Source: Apostichopus japonicus
Lineage: Eukaryota; Echinodermata; Holothuroidea; Aspidochirotida; Stichopodidae
DNA length: 64,000 nucleotides
NCBI RefSeq assembly: GCF_037975245.1
Contig: NC_092569.1
Coordinates: 9,019,001-9,083,000, forward strand
Direction: 5' to 3'
The number at the start of each line of letters is the position of its first letter. Position 1 is the first letter of the stretch. A model generated the notes under the pieces. It saw nothing but the letters and a program-made list of their open reading frames with translations, was not told the origin of the DNA and ran no database searches. Shown here one piece after another: positions 11,406 through 22,468 of the stretch. The position numbers were made by a program, and so were the translations under genes.

Positions 11406-14400
11406 TTACTTCTTCATCATGTGATCAAACACAAAGTTTGGCATCACGGTCACAGTCACTGTTTGACCGACATTCTTCAGAATCTCTCCGATCTTCTTGT
11501 CCTACGAGAAGAAATTTGGAAACAAACTGTGTATAAGGCAAGGTGTGAGTTGACCATTCAAACAAACACTATGCTAGCAGGATGTGGTAGATTACAGTCA
11601 ACACAGATACTTTAAGTTAAATCAGCCCTAGGGGATATTACGGAAGAATACTGTAAGCAAGTTGTAATATTGAATCATTATAGGTTTCAGTATGCACTGA
11701 ATTAGCATGTGTCAATGTCTCACAAAAATAAGGATAGAAGCAAAACGATGTTTTGATAAACAAAACACCCAAATGCCATCTGGTATAGCTTAGTTGTTTA
11801 TAGATACATAGCTGTTGTGTAGTTTTTTTCAAGTAAACTTGTAAAATTTTCTTACTGGTATTCCAACGACATTCTGACCGTTGACTTCCAGCATTGCGTG
11901 GTCAATAAGAAGTCCATTCCTAGCAGCAGATGAATCCTTTCCAATTGCTGTGATCTTGCCTTTGTTGAAGACAAACCCAACATATCCAACACTATCTCTC
12001 TGAAGTGTGATTGTCCTTTCAAAAGGTCTGGAGAGTAAAACAAAAGAAAGGCTTTCATCATAAACAACCCCCCATAAACTGTAAGTCATAACAAATATCA
12101 AATGGGGAAGCACTTGTCTTTAATATGAGCCTAGCAGTTACCTTCAGGCATATTTCATATTTGTTTAAGGAAAAACAGAACTACTCTTGTTCTAACAGAA
12201 GGTTAAAGACAAGGCTTTACATTTCTCACTGTTCCTAAGAACAATTATACATGTATAGAATTCATTAAGTTGTTAAAAATGAATCAAACTATCTACATAA
12301 TTTTTTAATTGTATAGTTTTTTTTATTTCCACTTGCCTGTCTCTCACTGCAAACTCTATTCTCTTTGGGTCTGATTTCTTGATGGCATCCATTGCTTTGC
12401 TCTTACTCCAACCAGCAACATTTGACCCATTAATCTGTAGAACTTGGTCACCGAACCTCAAACCGCCCATCGCGGCTGGTGTATTTGTACCAACAAAACT
12501 GATAAATATACCCTGTGGAAGTTTACAGAAAGGTGGAAAGATTGTGAATTTCATGTCAACTCCTTACTTGTTATGAAACTAAAGATGGCATAGAAATCTA
12601 CGTTTTGAATAGAAGACTTCCTGTTTCATAAATCCAACCTTTAAACGACCCTATTGATCTTATGTCCTTGCAAACACAAAGGTACATATTTCTTGTGTAT
12701 CCATGTATAAAAGATTAGTGTTTCTGTTGTAAAGTGTATTTGTATAGTATACCTTATCGATTGATTAAAAGAAACTTGGTATAAATGAGTTTAGATATGA
12801 TGACATCTCAATTGAACAGGATGTGGTTTACAACTTTTGAAATACCTGGCATTTAACATGAAGAGAACCACAACTGGATTTACATCCACTAGGGTCTGGC
12901 AAACTAAGTCAAAAGTACGATATTGAATTAATGCATTTTATACTCGTGGAGCTATCTAGTGTACTTTTTCATATTTTAGAGTTTTAGAAACTTCTACCTC
13001 CATAAGGAACAAGAGGCTTCTTTACACAACATGTTAAGTGTATGGTTGCTGTTGATACCCTTCTTGATATGTAAATATGCTCTGGATATATTGATCTATG
13101 CTGATATCAAATTTACACACCCAAGACTTCACACTTTTGTTCTAAGGACGATTTATCTACATATTACTAGATTTCTACAAGGTAGAATATTGTTTACCAT
13201 GGTTGTGAACTATGTGTTGACCTGAAATTAGCTGTGACTTCCACTGAAATAATATGCTAATGGACTTAGTATAAGCCATCCAACTATAAAGGTTTTTATC
13301 AACGTGCCCTTTGCAATAACAATGCTTACATCACCCACATACATGTGTGACATGCACATACGCACATACAGGAGGTTGCGTGCATACGTTCCTGGCGTTC
13401 TGGAATGAACCTGACTCAATAAGTCAGTAATCATCTAGATTGCATACTCCAGATGGTGAACTATCTCTACTCAAGATTTCCACATACCTTGCTTATTGCT
13501 TGGAACCTAACTCCTACTTTGCCATCACCCCCTTTGCACAAGGTGACTTGTCGTACTCCTTGCTTGATCTCAGCTCTCTGTACGCCAAGGTTATTTCCAG
13601 TCACGGGTGCAGTCACGGCTACAGTGCCAGGGGAACGTGTTGCTACTGCTTGCTGTAATGACGGGAAGAATAAATGGGGTTTCTTGAAGACGGTAGATCA
13701 TAATGAAATAGATGAGGGGAGTGACTAATAGCGGTTGAAAACTATTACTAGACATCTATTTACATTTACTGGGACATCAGTATTACTTGAACGGCCTCCA
13801 AAAGTCTTTAAAATGTAGATTTACAATCTAATTCCCGGAAGGTACTGGCTAAGTTATTCCAGGGTACTGATAAATGTCCTATGAGACCAAAACATTTCTC
13901 ACTGAGGAAGAATGCTGAGAAGGTACATATACACATCATTCAAAATACTGGCCTATATGAAAGTCGCCTTCATGCAACAACTAAGGTAAATTCACATGGT
14001 TACCGTTCTTTTCCACGAATGAAACTCCAGACTGTTACGAGACCAAACATGCTTTATGGTAGACTATGTAGCATGTACACACTAATGAGGACGTAATGTT
14101 TGACAACCTACTGACTGTTATGACCTTGGCGAAATAGATGCTGACACCTATTGTTACAGAGCGAATTTAAAGGGAAATTCCAAATTACTGGTGTGCGTAC
14201 ATCCAAACATTTCGGACAAAAATGCTCCTTTTGCCAAAAAGAAATCGTTTATATAACCAACTAGCCATGTACATATGAAGTGTTCAAATAAGGATTTACC
14301 ACCCCCCTTTTCCCAAAAGTTCAAAATTCCAGGACTTTTAAGCCTATTGTTCATTGTTCCTACTTGTATGGTTTTCCTGTGAGGACCATATTTTCAGCTG

Positions 14401-16290
14401 TCTATTGACCAGTGTGCATGAGAACTTACTGATTGTGCAGGAGGCTGTTGGGTTTGTAACTGGGTAGAGATATCCGTAGAGTTGAGGTCAAGTCCCATCC
14501 AATCCGTGAGGGAAGGATAGAGGGAGGCATAGCTAGCTGGTTGTGACTGCGACGATGTTATAGCTTGGTGTGCCTGCTGATTAAATGTCGTCTGTGCCTT
14601 TAAAAGAAAAACAATAGTTATCATTCTGTAGGTCTGCAGGCCTATCGTTGTATATGATATTGCAGTTTGAGGTAGAGTAACACATTAACAGTTAGTTGGT
14701 CATTTCACACTGGCAAGCAATCTATTCAAATTAATAATGAACAAAATAAAATATTTTAACACATTAACCACTCCATCTTCTCAGCAAAGTTCATTACAAA
14801 GACTTATTTGAACTGTGCACAAAAATGTTTATCACCAGCAATACAGACTTTGACCATGACTTTTATGGTCACCATCACAATTTTTGTGTTCTTTATTTAG
14901 GGAATTACAGCGTGTCAGTGAATTTGTGAAACTTTCATGGTTACAGTTTCCTAAGAATAAAACTTGGGTGCCCTGCAGTGTGATACTGAACGTACTTTAA
15001 GTCTGTAGAAGATATTCCAATAAATTGAAAGATGTACCAGGAGAAGAAACCCAGTTGCAGAGTGATTACTGCGTTACAATTTCAAGTGTCTCCTACTTCA
15101 GGACTTTAAGTCCTACGAGAAGGTCCTGTATCTTTCACAATTTCAAAGCTGTTGCAATTTACAGCAATATAGAGCCACAATGGCATTTTAATTTTATCAG
15201 GGATGTAAGTGCAGCCAAAAAAAAAAAACCGGAAAAATATTCGGAGACCCCAGGTGAATGCCGTCCTAACACATCCTACTCCTAGCTCTGACTACTTACA
15301 CACTATCGTTACTGTATGTTAGGCTAGCTTAGAAGTATTAGCGCTAACACATCCTACCCCTAGTTCTTACTACTTACACACTATCGTTATGTTAGGCTAG
15401 CTCAAAGTTACGAATACGTCGCAGCGAACTACGGAATAAAAAACAGTCTCACATTCGAATGCGATCACAAATATCGACTTTCATATGCGTATCCCGTAGA
15501 TTTCCGCCGCTCAAAAATATCACAAGCGTTAATTCCAAAACTTATGTCGAGCACCAGCAGTTACGAAGATATTAATTAGCAGTCCAATCAACATGAATTA
15601 GGCAAGGTTTTTCAACGACAGAAATGAGCTATAGCGATTTTAAGTTCGCACGTACACAACGATATTCACATGGCACAATGTTGTACAGTGCAATGCGATG
15701 ATGCGAAACTGGAAATGGTATTTTGAGTGATCGATGAGTGAAAATTGAAGTTAGCTTGCTGCAACGGGCCAGGCATTTTTGCCGCGTTGTGTCTTTGATA
15801 TTCGAACAATTTTGTGGAACTTTATTGGAATTTTAAAAAAACCGGATTTCCGTAAATATACGGAAGACTTACATCCCTGTTTTATGTTTGGTAAATTTGT
15901 GCATTTGTTTTCTTCTTTTGTTGTTTGCTTGATGTTGGGTTTCAACTAAACCCTAACCAATAGAAGCAGTTACCCTCACAGTAAATCTTCACGTGCAGTG
16001 CAACTTTTGTTTCAGAATTCTGATGACCTGTACAGAACCTTTCTTTAATCAACTTCATTAAATACGAATGCTCATATTAGTATGTGTTGCTGAATTCCTT
16101 TGTTATGGAAAACTCAGATAAATTGTGAGGAGACAACCACAACAGCTTTTACCTTAAATATATGTGTATTTGTCACTATCCTGATATAAAAATTAATAAT
16201 TTTAAAATAAAGAAAGTTATCAAAACTGATAACACTTACTTGGGACATCTGGTCAACTTTCATATCTTCAAGTGATGGGTAGAGAGACAT
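11406..16290 (-). CDS. SDCBP: Syntenin (syndecan-binding protein, tandem-PDZ scaffold)
   Basis: Six coding exons on the minus strand: 16290-16240, 14597-14430, 13652-13488, 12512-12337, 12027-11856 and 11501-11406 (stop TAA 11408-11406). They join in frame to 275 residues, close to vertebrate syntenin-1 (about 298). The N-terminus reads MSLYPSLEDMKVDQMSQ. Its LYPSL motif recurs in exon 2 (SLYPSLTDW); in the family such LYPXnL motifs bind ALIX and feed ESCRT-dependent exosome formation. Exon 3 has the family segment APVTGNNLGVQRAEIKQG and starts PDZ1. Exon 4 completes PDZ1 (GLRFGDQVLQINGSNVAGW). Exon 5 is PDZ2 (RPFERTITLQ, VGFVFNKGKI, KDSSAARNGLL, VNGQNVVGI). Exon 6 ends in VMPNFVFDHMMKK. The protein is a cytosolic adaptor for syndecan cytoplasmic tails and phosphoinositides. 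The intron after exon 4 starts with GC rather than GT (AG|GCAAGT). An acceptor just 5' of the first coding exon (about 16311) implies an upstream non-coding exon. Confidence 0.93.
14655..16235. other. Syntenin intron 1, no further feature recognised
   Basis: This is intronic DNA between the first two coding exons. It contains a direct repeat of about 80 bp around 15265-15320 and 15340-15400, recognisable by CTAACACATCCTAC, ACTACTTACACACTATCG and GTTAGGCTAGCT. No exon with syntenin similarity and no other gene was seen. Confidence 0.5.
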
Positions 16291-16310
16291 CTTGATTTCT
16301 GTCTATTATT
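16291..16310 (-). other. SDCBP: 5' UTR part of the first coding exon of syntenin
   Basis: Read on the minus strand, ATTTCAG at 16317-16311 is a good acceptor, followed by 20 bases of leader and then ATG at 16290. A matching donor (AAG|GTATAACC, boundary 18491/18490) lies 2.2 kb upstream on the same strand. It could end the non-coding first exon, which would place the promoter near 18.8 kb. That pairing is a guess. Confidence 0.4.
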
Positions 16311-17265
16311 CTGAAATATTTAAGGAAAAATGTCATTTAATGATTTGTTTTGACACCTGTGCTGATGCTCTGATGTTGTAACAATATAATCATCTAGTAG
16401 TCAAGTGCATGCCTCTGCTTTAAAATTAAAGTGCCTGTGTTAAACTAATTTTGACATCCGTGAGTACCTAAAAGATTAGGCAAGTAGCTCGTAAGGAAAC
16501 TGCAATCTTCAGTTACATCGGTTAATTATTAAATGTTGGTGACCAAATTTACCATTTCAAACACTGATGGCCAAGTCTGCTTGAAATAGTTAATTACCTG
16601 GGTGAACAGGTGACATAATGGTAATAGCCACTTATTATGTAGATTAGTAAATCTGAATATCAAACATTGAGTATAGAATGACGTTGCTAAGAAAGCATTT
16701 CTGCTTTTCCATGCTTGCAAACTACGGTACTAATTTAGAATCCGTACCATTCGACTACCCGACTAACCCTATTCCCTAACCCTTTAATTCATTCCAGCGA
16801 ATCATTCACGCGACACACCTATTCACTGACTGTTATTCTATTGAGCACACACATTCAGCCGGATTATACAGTTGTTATTCTGCCGATTCGAAGTAAGCTT
16901 TCCTATTCATATGGTATGGATTCTAAAGTTAGGCCCAAACTACACTGACCAGTGTAATCTTATGCAATAGGCTGCAGGCACCTGTTTGATCATTCTAACA
17001 TTTGATATAAGAACATACTTTTAAATATAACAAGTTTAGAATTTTTTTAAAGATATTGTTTACAGCAAAGTAGGCCTTTAATCATTTTGTACCTAGGAAT
17101 TTGTTGAAATATTCTACCTAGGTCTATGTATAATGTAAGTCTCCTCACAGGCTATGGTGGAACACCATAATGCTAAGATACTGATAGGATAGTTATTGTT
17201 TTGTTTAATTAGACATATTAAGTGCCAGTGCTGCTTGCTATGGAGATAAGCTTGGTACTACTAGT

Positions 17266-18117
17266 AGGTTGGTGACTTCGAAGTTTGGACACTTAAGACT
17301 TAAAACACCCCAAAACTAAATCTTCTGGTATAAATCATTTGAAAATATACTTCATATGGTGGGAGAATTTTGTTATAGTACGATACACGGCCAAACTTTC
17401 TTTCCTGCAAACTGTTTTCACGTTGTTTTCCAAGAAGATTCTTCGTGATTGTGGAACTGGTATTTCTTTGCTAGAGTATTGCGAAGTTCGGACACGCAAC
17501 CCACAGTGTGGCGCTGGTGATAAAATTGGTGGCGCAGTTGCTCTTTCAGTAATTATAACAGACTTCATAGATCTTCTTCATTTATTGACAAATATGTAAG
17601 TAATTTCTTGCACACGGGTCATTTTGGAGAGAAAATAACTGTAGCTTCGTACTTTTTGGTGAAATTTGACGCTTCCTGTAGATTTTCATGGTGAAATCGT
17701 GTATTTCTTAGGGTGTCCGAACTTTCGCAGTATGCCGAACTTCGCAATACTGACTATACTATAGTCAGTATTGCGAAGTTCGCCATACTGCGAAGTTCGG
17801 GCACCCTAAGAAGATCTATGAAGTCTGTTATAATTACTGAAAGAGCAACAGCGCCACCAATTTTTACCAGCGCCACACTGTAGGTTGCGTGGCCGAAATT
17901 CGCAATACTCTAGCAAGAAATACCAGTTCCAAAATCACGAAGAATCTTCTTGGAAAACAACGTGAAAACAGTTTGCAGGAAAGAAAGTTTGGCCGTGTAT
18001 CGTACTATAACAAAATTCTCCCACCATATGAAGTATATTTTCAAATGATTTATACCAGAAGATTTAGTTTTGGGGTGTTTTAAGTCTTAAGTGGGCGAAC
18101 TTCGAAGTCACCATCCT
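17266..18117. mobile_element. Foldback (MULE-like) element with 9-bp target duplication
   Basis: An 852-bp inverted repeat. The left arm (from AGGTTGGTGACTTCGAAG) and right arm (ending CTTCGAAGTCACCATCCT) pair over about 300 bp with few mismatches. They meet at a centre near 17757, where a second palindrome (GTCAGTATTGCGAAGTTCG) lies. The left arm has about 130 extra bases (roughly 17580-17708) absent from the right. The element is flanked by a perfect 9-bp direct repeat ACTACTAGT (17257-17265 and 18118-18126). Long TIRs with 9-bp duplications are typical of Mutator-like elements. There is no transposase; open frames in the two arms are mirror images and are not genes. Confidence 0.8.
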
Positions 18118-18979
18118 ACTACTAGTCTAGCTTCAAAGATTGAAATTATTCTAAGCCTTTTTCAGATTTGACGAAATTGTTCTCGGAAATCGAGCCCGTC
18201 TGGTCACCTTAGCCTTAAACTATGGTACTATCGACATGGTATAGGCTTTGCCCTAACTTACTGTACCGTACGTACAGTACTGTTCATAACGCTAACGTTA
18301 GCACAGTTACGCCTATCATGGTGATACAACTTTTAGTATAGCCTGCTGTAGCCTACCGTGAACTAACTTAACAAAAGTTAATGCATGTACAGTGGAAAGA
18401 GTTAATTAGCTAACGAGAATAACGAATTAGATAACACCATTACAATCAAGTAAATTTCCGTAGCCGAAAGAACAAATGTGTTGGTTATACCTTGTGTAGT
18501 ACTATGTTGAAGAGACCGATATGTTTTGAAGAACGGATTCTTTGAACTTCTGTTCTGTTTATGTTAGTTCGCAGTTTTAGTTTCTGAGACTCCGTTTGCA
18601 GTATACAAGCCTTAGCTTTGATAAATTTGCACGCAGCGGAAGTGCTACAGTATATGACGTATTCAGTCATATGATGATAATAATACCAATCCACTACGTC
18701 ATTCCAAAAATAGCTCCTACGACTGCTTGTGATTATTACTATGCAAACTAACGTCAATAACAGTAAACAGACTCATTATAAGTCAAATGGACCATTTGTG
18801 CTTAGTCACAGTTTTTCTGCAAATTAACCAAGCCTGTCGTGTATTATTTGGAACAGGTTTGCACTAAATCAGGTTAAGACTCACGACTTTAATTTCTTTC
18901 ACCGAAAATGAACTTGAACGTGGATGGATGGGGTGAGGGATGGGTTGTTCCTAAACCCGGCGGGCGGGCCTGTGATTTA

Positions 18980-19142
18980 GGGGATAAATACGAGGGGACC
19001 GGTCTTAAATTTGATTTGAGACCGATGATGACGTCATCGAGGAGGCTGAGCGGACCGAGGCGATAGGTCCGCTGCCCTTCTCGATGACGTCATCAGAGGT
19101 CTCAAATCAAATTTAAGACCGGGTACCCTCGTTTTTATCCCC
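18980..19142. repeat. 160-bp palindromic element with two perfect CRE-type sites
   Basis: Left arm: GGGGATAAATACGAGGG, CCGGTCTTAAATTTGATTTG, AGACC, then TGACGTCATCGA. The right arm is its complement with a few changes. Arms of about 55-60 bp enclose about 40 bases that fold again (GGACCGAGGCGATAGGTCC). Each arm contains TGACGTCA (19029-19036 and 19085-19092), the CREB/ATF consensus. No clear target duplication is seen. It resembles a small MITE. Confidence 0.75.
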
Positions 19143-19260
19143 ATTCATAAATGACCCTCACAAATGTTAGAAAACGGCATTTTTTCGCTAATTTTTGCTG
19201 ATCTGTATTTAATTCTCCTTATGCCTCCCTTGATCTTTTTCCTGAATGATGTAATAGCAG

Positions 19261-19415
19261 GCGCGTATCCAGGATTTTCAAACCCGGGGGGCGCGAATTA
19301 CTATCTAAGCGGAGCGCCACCATCGGTTGGCGCGCAGCGTACAAGAAAATTTCTTGTTTTGAAACCCCCCAGATCACCGGAAACGGCACTTCTCGGGCTT
19401 GAAATGACCAACCAG
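19261..19415 (+). repeat. Dispersed GC-rich repeat, member 1
   Basis: It begins GCGCGTATCCAGGATTTTC and carries the core CTAAGCGGAGCGCCACCATC, then GGTTGGCGCGCAGCGTACAAG, then a CCAGATCACCGGAAACGGC segment. The same core recurs at about 20010, 20728 and 49413, so this is a repeat family. Short open frames on both strands across it are not conserved among the copies. Confidence 0.75.
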
Positions 19416-19944
19416 ATGTACACTTTTTGCCTGAGAACCAATATTTCCTAATATATTTTTTTTCCATCCATAACCTTTTTGAAGATTGTCAACCCGGCAC
19501 ACATCATGTTCGACCTGATCGCATCTCCTGTGGGTCTTTGCTTTTGTAGGTGATTCTACGTCGCGGCCCACAATACCCGTCAGCCCCACTTTTCAAGGTT
19601 TTAAGCCCCATATTTGTTCAGAATTTGAAAATTCACATTTCTCGTGAATAAACTCACTTTAAAACATACCCATAATGTTGTACAAAATTTCATCTATGGA
19701 CAACCAATATAGAAAAAACTTCCTTCAACCCCTAACAGAGCGGTCAAAATTGCACGAGTAGAGGGAAGTGTGATGTAGAATGTTGGTCAGAAATTTCTAA
19801 AATTCAGACACAGTTAATTTATTGGTGTACAAATATTAAAACCTGTTATAACGGCTATTATAAAACTTGGTTGAAGAAAATGAAAATAATAGCAGATATT
19901 TCCGAAAGCGAACACTACACACATAGGCGTAGGAGGCGCGGCGG

Positions 19945-20319
19945 CAGTGGCGGAGCTAGGGGTATTGGTCAGGAGTGGCGAGAATGGTCTGAAGGGGCGC
20001 TTTCGACACTATCTAAGCGGAGCGCCACCACTGGTTGGCGCGTAGCGTACAGAAAATTTTTGAGTAAAGATACTCCCTAGATCGCCGGAAATGACCCTTT
20101 CCGGGCCTGGCTAATTTGCAGATAAACGAAGAATAAGGTGTCATCGCCAAATTACACCAACAAAATGTGACAAATGTCAATAAGTAGATGAGAGCGCAAT
20201 AAAAATGTCAATAATCTGGAATAAGTAAAAAGTGGTAAAGAGCTGAAAAAGGCGCCAGCAGTCCATTTGAGTCCGTCAGGGGGCATCCGCCCCCTGACCA
20301 TATGGACGCTCCGCCACTG
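19945..20319. mobile_element. hAT-type MITE, 375 bp, with perfect 8-bp target duplication
   Basis: The ends are CAGTGGCGGAGC and its exact complement GCTCCGCCACTG. They are flanked by CGCGGCGG on both sides (19937-19944 and 20320-20327). The interior carries the dispersed core CTAAGCGGAGCGCCACCACT and GGTTGGCGCGTAGCGTAC, which links the whole GC-rich family to hAT-like non-autonomous elements. The flanks (GGCGTAGGAGGCGCGG) resemble another MITE end, so this copy may have landed in an older element. Confidence 0.85.
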
Positions 20320-20675
20320 CGCGGCGGGGGTGCAGGCCGTAATTCGCCATTACTAATGTAAAAGAGAGTTTTGACATAATTGGACCTCCATGCTTTTTAT
20401 ACACCTACATGAGAAATGTCGTTGTTTACATTAGCATCCCGCGGTATACTGCGCAATTTGAACGGACCGTACGGTACATGATGGCATGCGATGTAATAAC
20501 CGATGCTTGCTTATATGATATTGACATGAACACGTTGAAAGCGCGCTTCGCGCGCGAAAATTCTTGGTTATTTTTTCAGGCAAGTCGGACAGTTTTGAAG
20601 CTTTTCATCCTGGAACGCCATTTTCATGCTCACTGATATGATGTGATATCTGCTGTTTGCGTTACAAATTCGAAC

Positions 20676-20935
20676 AGGCGCGTAGCGAGGAATTTGCCAA
20701 GGGAGGGGCGAAGCCTGTAGGCAAATTATCTAAGCGTAGCGCCACCATAGGTTGGCGCGAAGCGTACAAGCAAATTTTGGCCGAAAATGTCTCCCAGATC
20801 GCTGGAAATGACACTTCCCAGGCCTTGTAAGTTGCCTCTAAGCAATTTCTATTTTGAAATAACTTAGCGATATCATTTAAAAAAATGCTGAATGGGGGGG
20901 GGGGGGGCGGGCGGGCGCCCCCATCCCAAAATGCG
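20676..20935 (+). repeat. Dispersed GC-rich repeat, member 3 (one end visible)
   Basis: It starts CAGGCGCGTAGCGAGG, then has the shared core (CTAAGCGTAGCGCCACCATA, GGTTGGCGCGAAGCGTACAAG, CCCAGATCGCTGGAAATGAC) and runs into a long G tract and CGGGCGGGCGCCCCCATCCC. No complementary terminus was found, so the copy looks truncated. Confidence 0.65.
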
Positions 20936-21657
20936 TCATGTTCCCCGACGACACGGTCGAGTTCGAGACCAGCCACAGTTGGTTTCATAGCACAATTCTA
21001 CACACGCGTTATGATAGACCATATATAGTATATATATATATAGATCATCAGTGAGAGAGGAAAATGGAAACATCAAAAATTGGAGTTGTCGGTGTAAGGG
21101 GTAGGGTGAGTCACACTTTTACGAAATCATTGATCCGTCACTATACTACTTCTAGCAGTAACATGACTGACCAGGGACTAGGCCTAGCGATCTTTCAGAC
21201 TCGCAATAACACTGCGGTTACTACAAGTCCAAACCTGTCGAACAATCATACAATGGGGCTCGGAACCTCTTCAAAAACTGCTCATTCTCATGCCCAGTAA
21301 ACGTTTATTTGAACGGTTCATCTACCGACCAGGGAGAGACGAGTTCTACTCAAAAGAGTGTTAGCAACAGGCAACGTTGCTAGCCTAACTGTTGTAGCGT
21401 TTATGGACTTTCCAGAACACACACAACTCAGTATCTGTTTATTGCGCAATTTGACCTGGTAGGTCAAAAAAAGTTTTAAAATGTTATCTTTAGAAATTTG
21501 TTCATTTGTTCTTTTTTAATTGTCATTTCCCACCATTTTTTAGTGTTTGAATTAATTTAAGTACCAAAATTTAAGACCAAACGATACTGCTTCATTCGTA
21601 ATTTTTCACTCTTAATGTTCGTCGGAAGAAAATGCTGTTTTACATGAGGTGACTACT

Positions 21658-21885
21658 CAGGTGCGTATCCAGGGGGGGGCGTTGGGGGCGCGCGCCCCCC
21701 GGGTAAGAAAAAGAGAAGAGAAAAAAAGAGAAGAAAAGAGGAAAAAAGAGGGGAGAAAAGAGGGGAAAAAAGAGGAAGAGGAGAGGAAGGAAGGGAAAAG
21801 AAAAAGAAGAAAGAGAGAAAAAGGAGAAAAAGAGGGAGTAAAAGCAAAACGCGAAGACACCGGGAAGAGGAAGAAGAACAGTGAC
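21658..21885 (+). repeat. MITE-like head followed by an A/G polypurine tract
   Basis: The segment opens CAGGTGCGTATCCAGGGG and GCGCGCGCCCCCCGGG, like the family head at 19261. It then runs into about 160 bases that are almost purely purine (GAAAAAAGAGAAG-type, 21705-21840). The lysine-rich and phenylalanine/serine-rich open frames here are products of that composition. Confidence 0.6.
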
Positions 21886-22468
21886 ATCATTACAGCGCTG
21901 AAGGGTAGCCATGGGAAATAGCTTCAAAAATAGAGGGCGGTAAGTGTTGTGCCGTTGAGTCAACGCAAGTCTTGACGAGAATTTGGTACAGAAAAGGCGT
22001 GAAAATAGATCTAAAGTTACAAAAATATAACATTGGTAGAGATGACGAGGAAGCCTTCCTAGAGTCAATGGTGCGAGTCTGCACTACTGCATACACCACT
22101 GTAGAATACTGATAAGCCTAGCCCAATATGACTGTAGTGTAAACTTCACGATCAGGGGCGTTCATACGGGAGGAGAGAGGGGGGGGGGGGAGTTAATTAT
22201 CCAATTGAAAACAAAAAAAAAACATCTCAAGACGATACCAAGTGTGTCTCAAACTTGGAGCTAAATTCAAATTTAGCGTGGTCTTACATACACCCATTCA
22301 CGAATGGTATAGTAATAAAACAAAAAATATGAGAACAAATATATGCCAATTGTCAACAGCTCTGTAACTGGACGACATACATTAATCTTCAAGTTAGAGT
22401 GACTCAAGTCGGTCTCAACAAAGCCAGTCGGCCTCGAAATCGATCTACAACTTGTAACATAGTGAATG

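Noticed and set aside
17335-18083. Similar open frames on both strands (77, 86 and 64 residues)
   Set aside because: They are the same sequence read in the two arms of the foldback element, without conserved coding signal.
18485-18757. 90-residue minus-strand open frame ending near a good donor
   Set aside because: No recognisable protein. Kept only as a possible non-coding first exon of syntenin.
21640-22068. Lysine/arginine-rich and serine/phenylalanine/leucine-rich open frames, one of 142 residues
   Set aside because: They cover the purine tract and repeat head; composition alone keeps them open.
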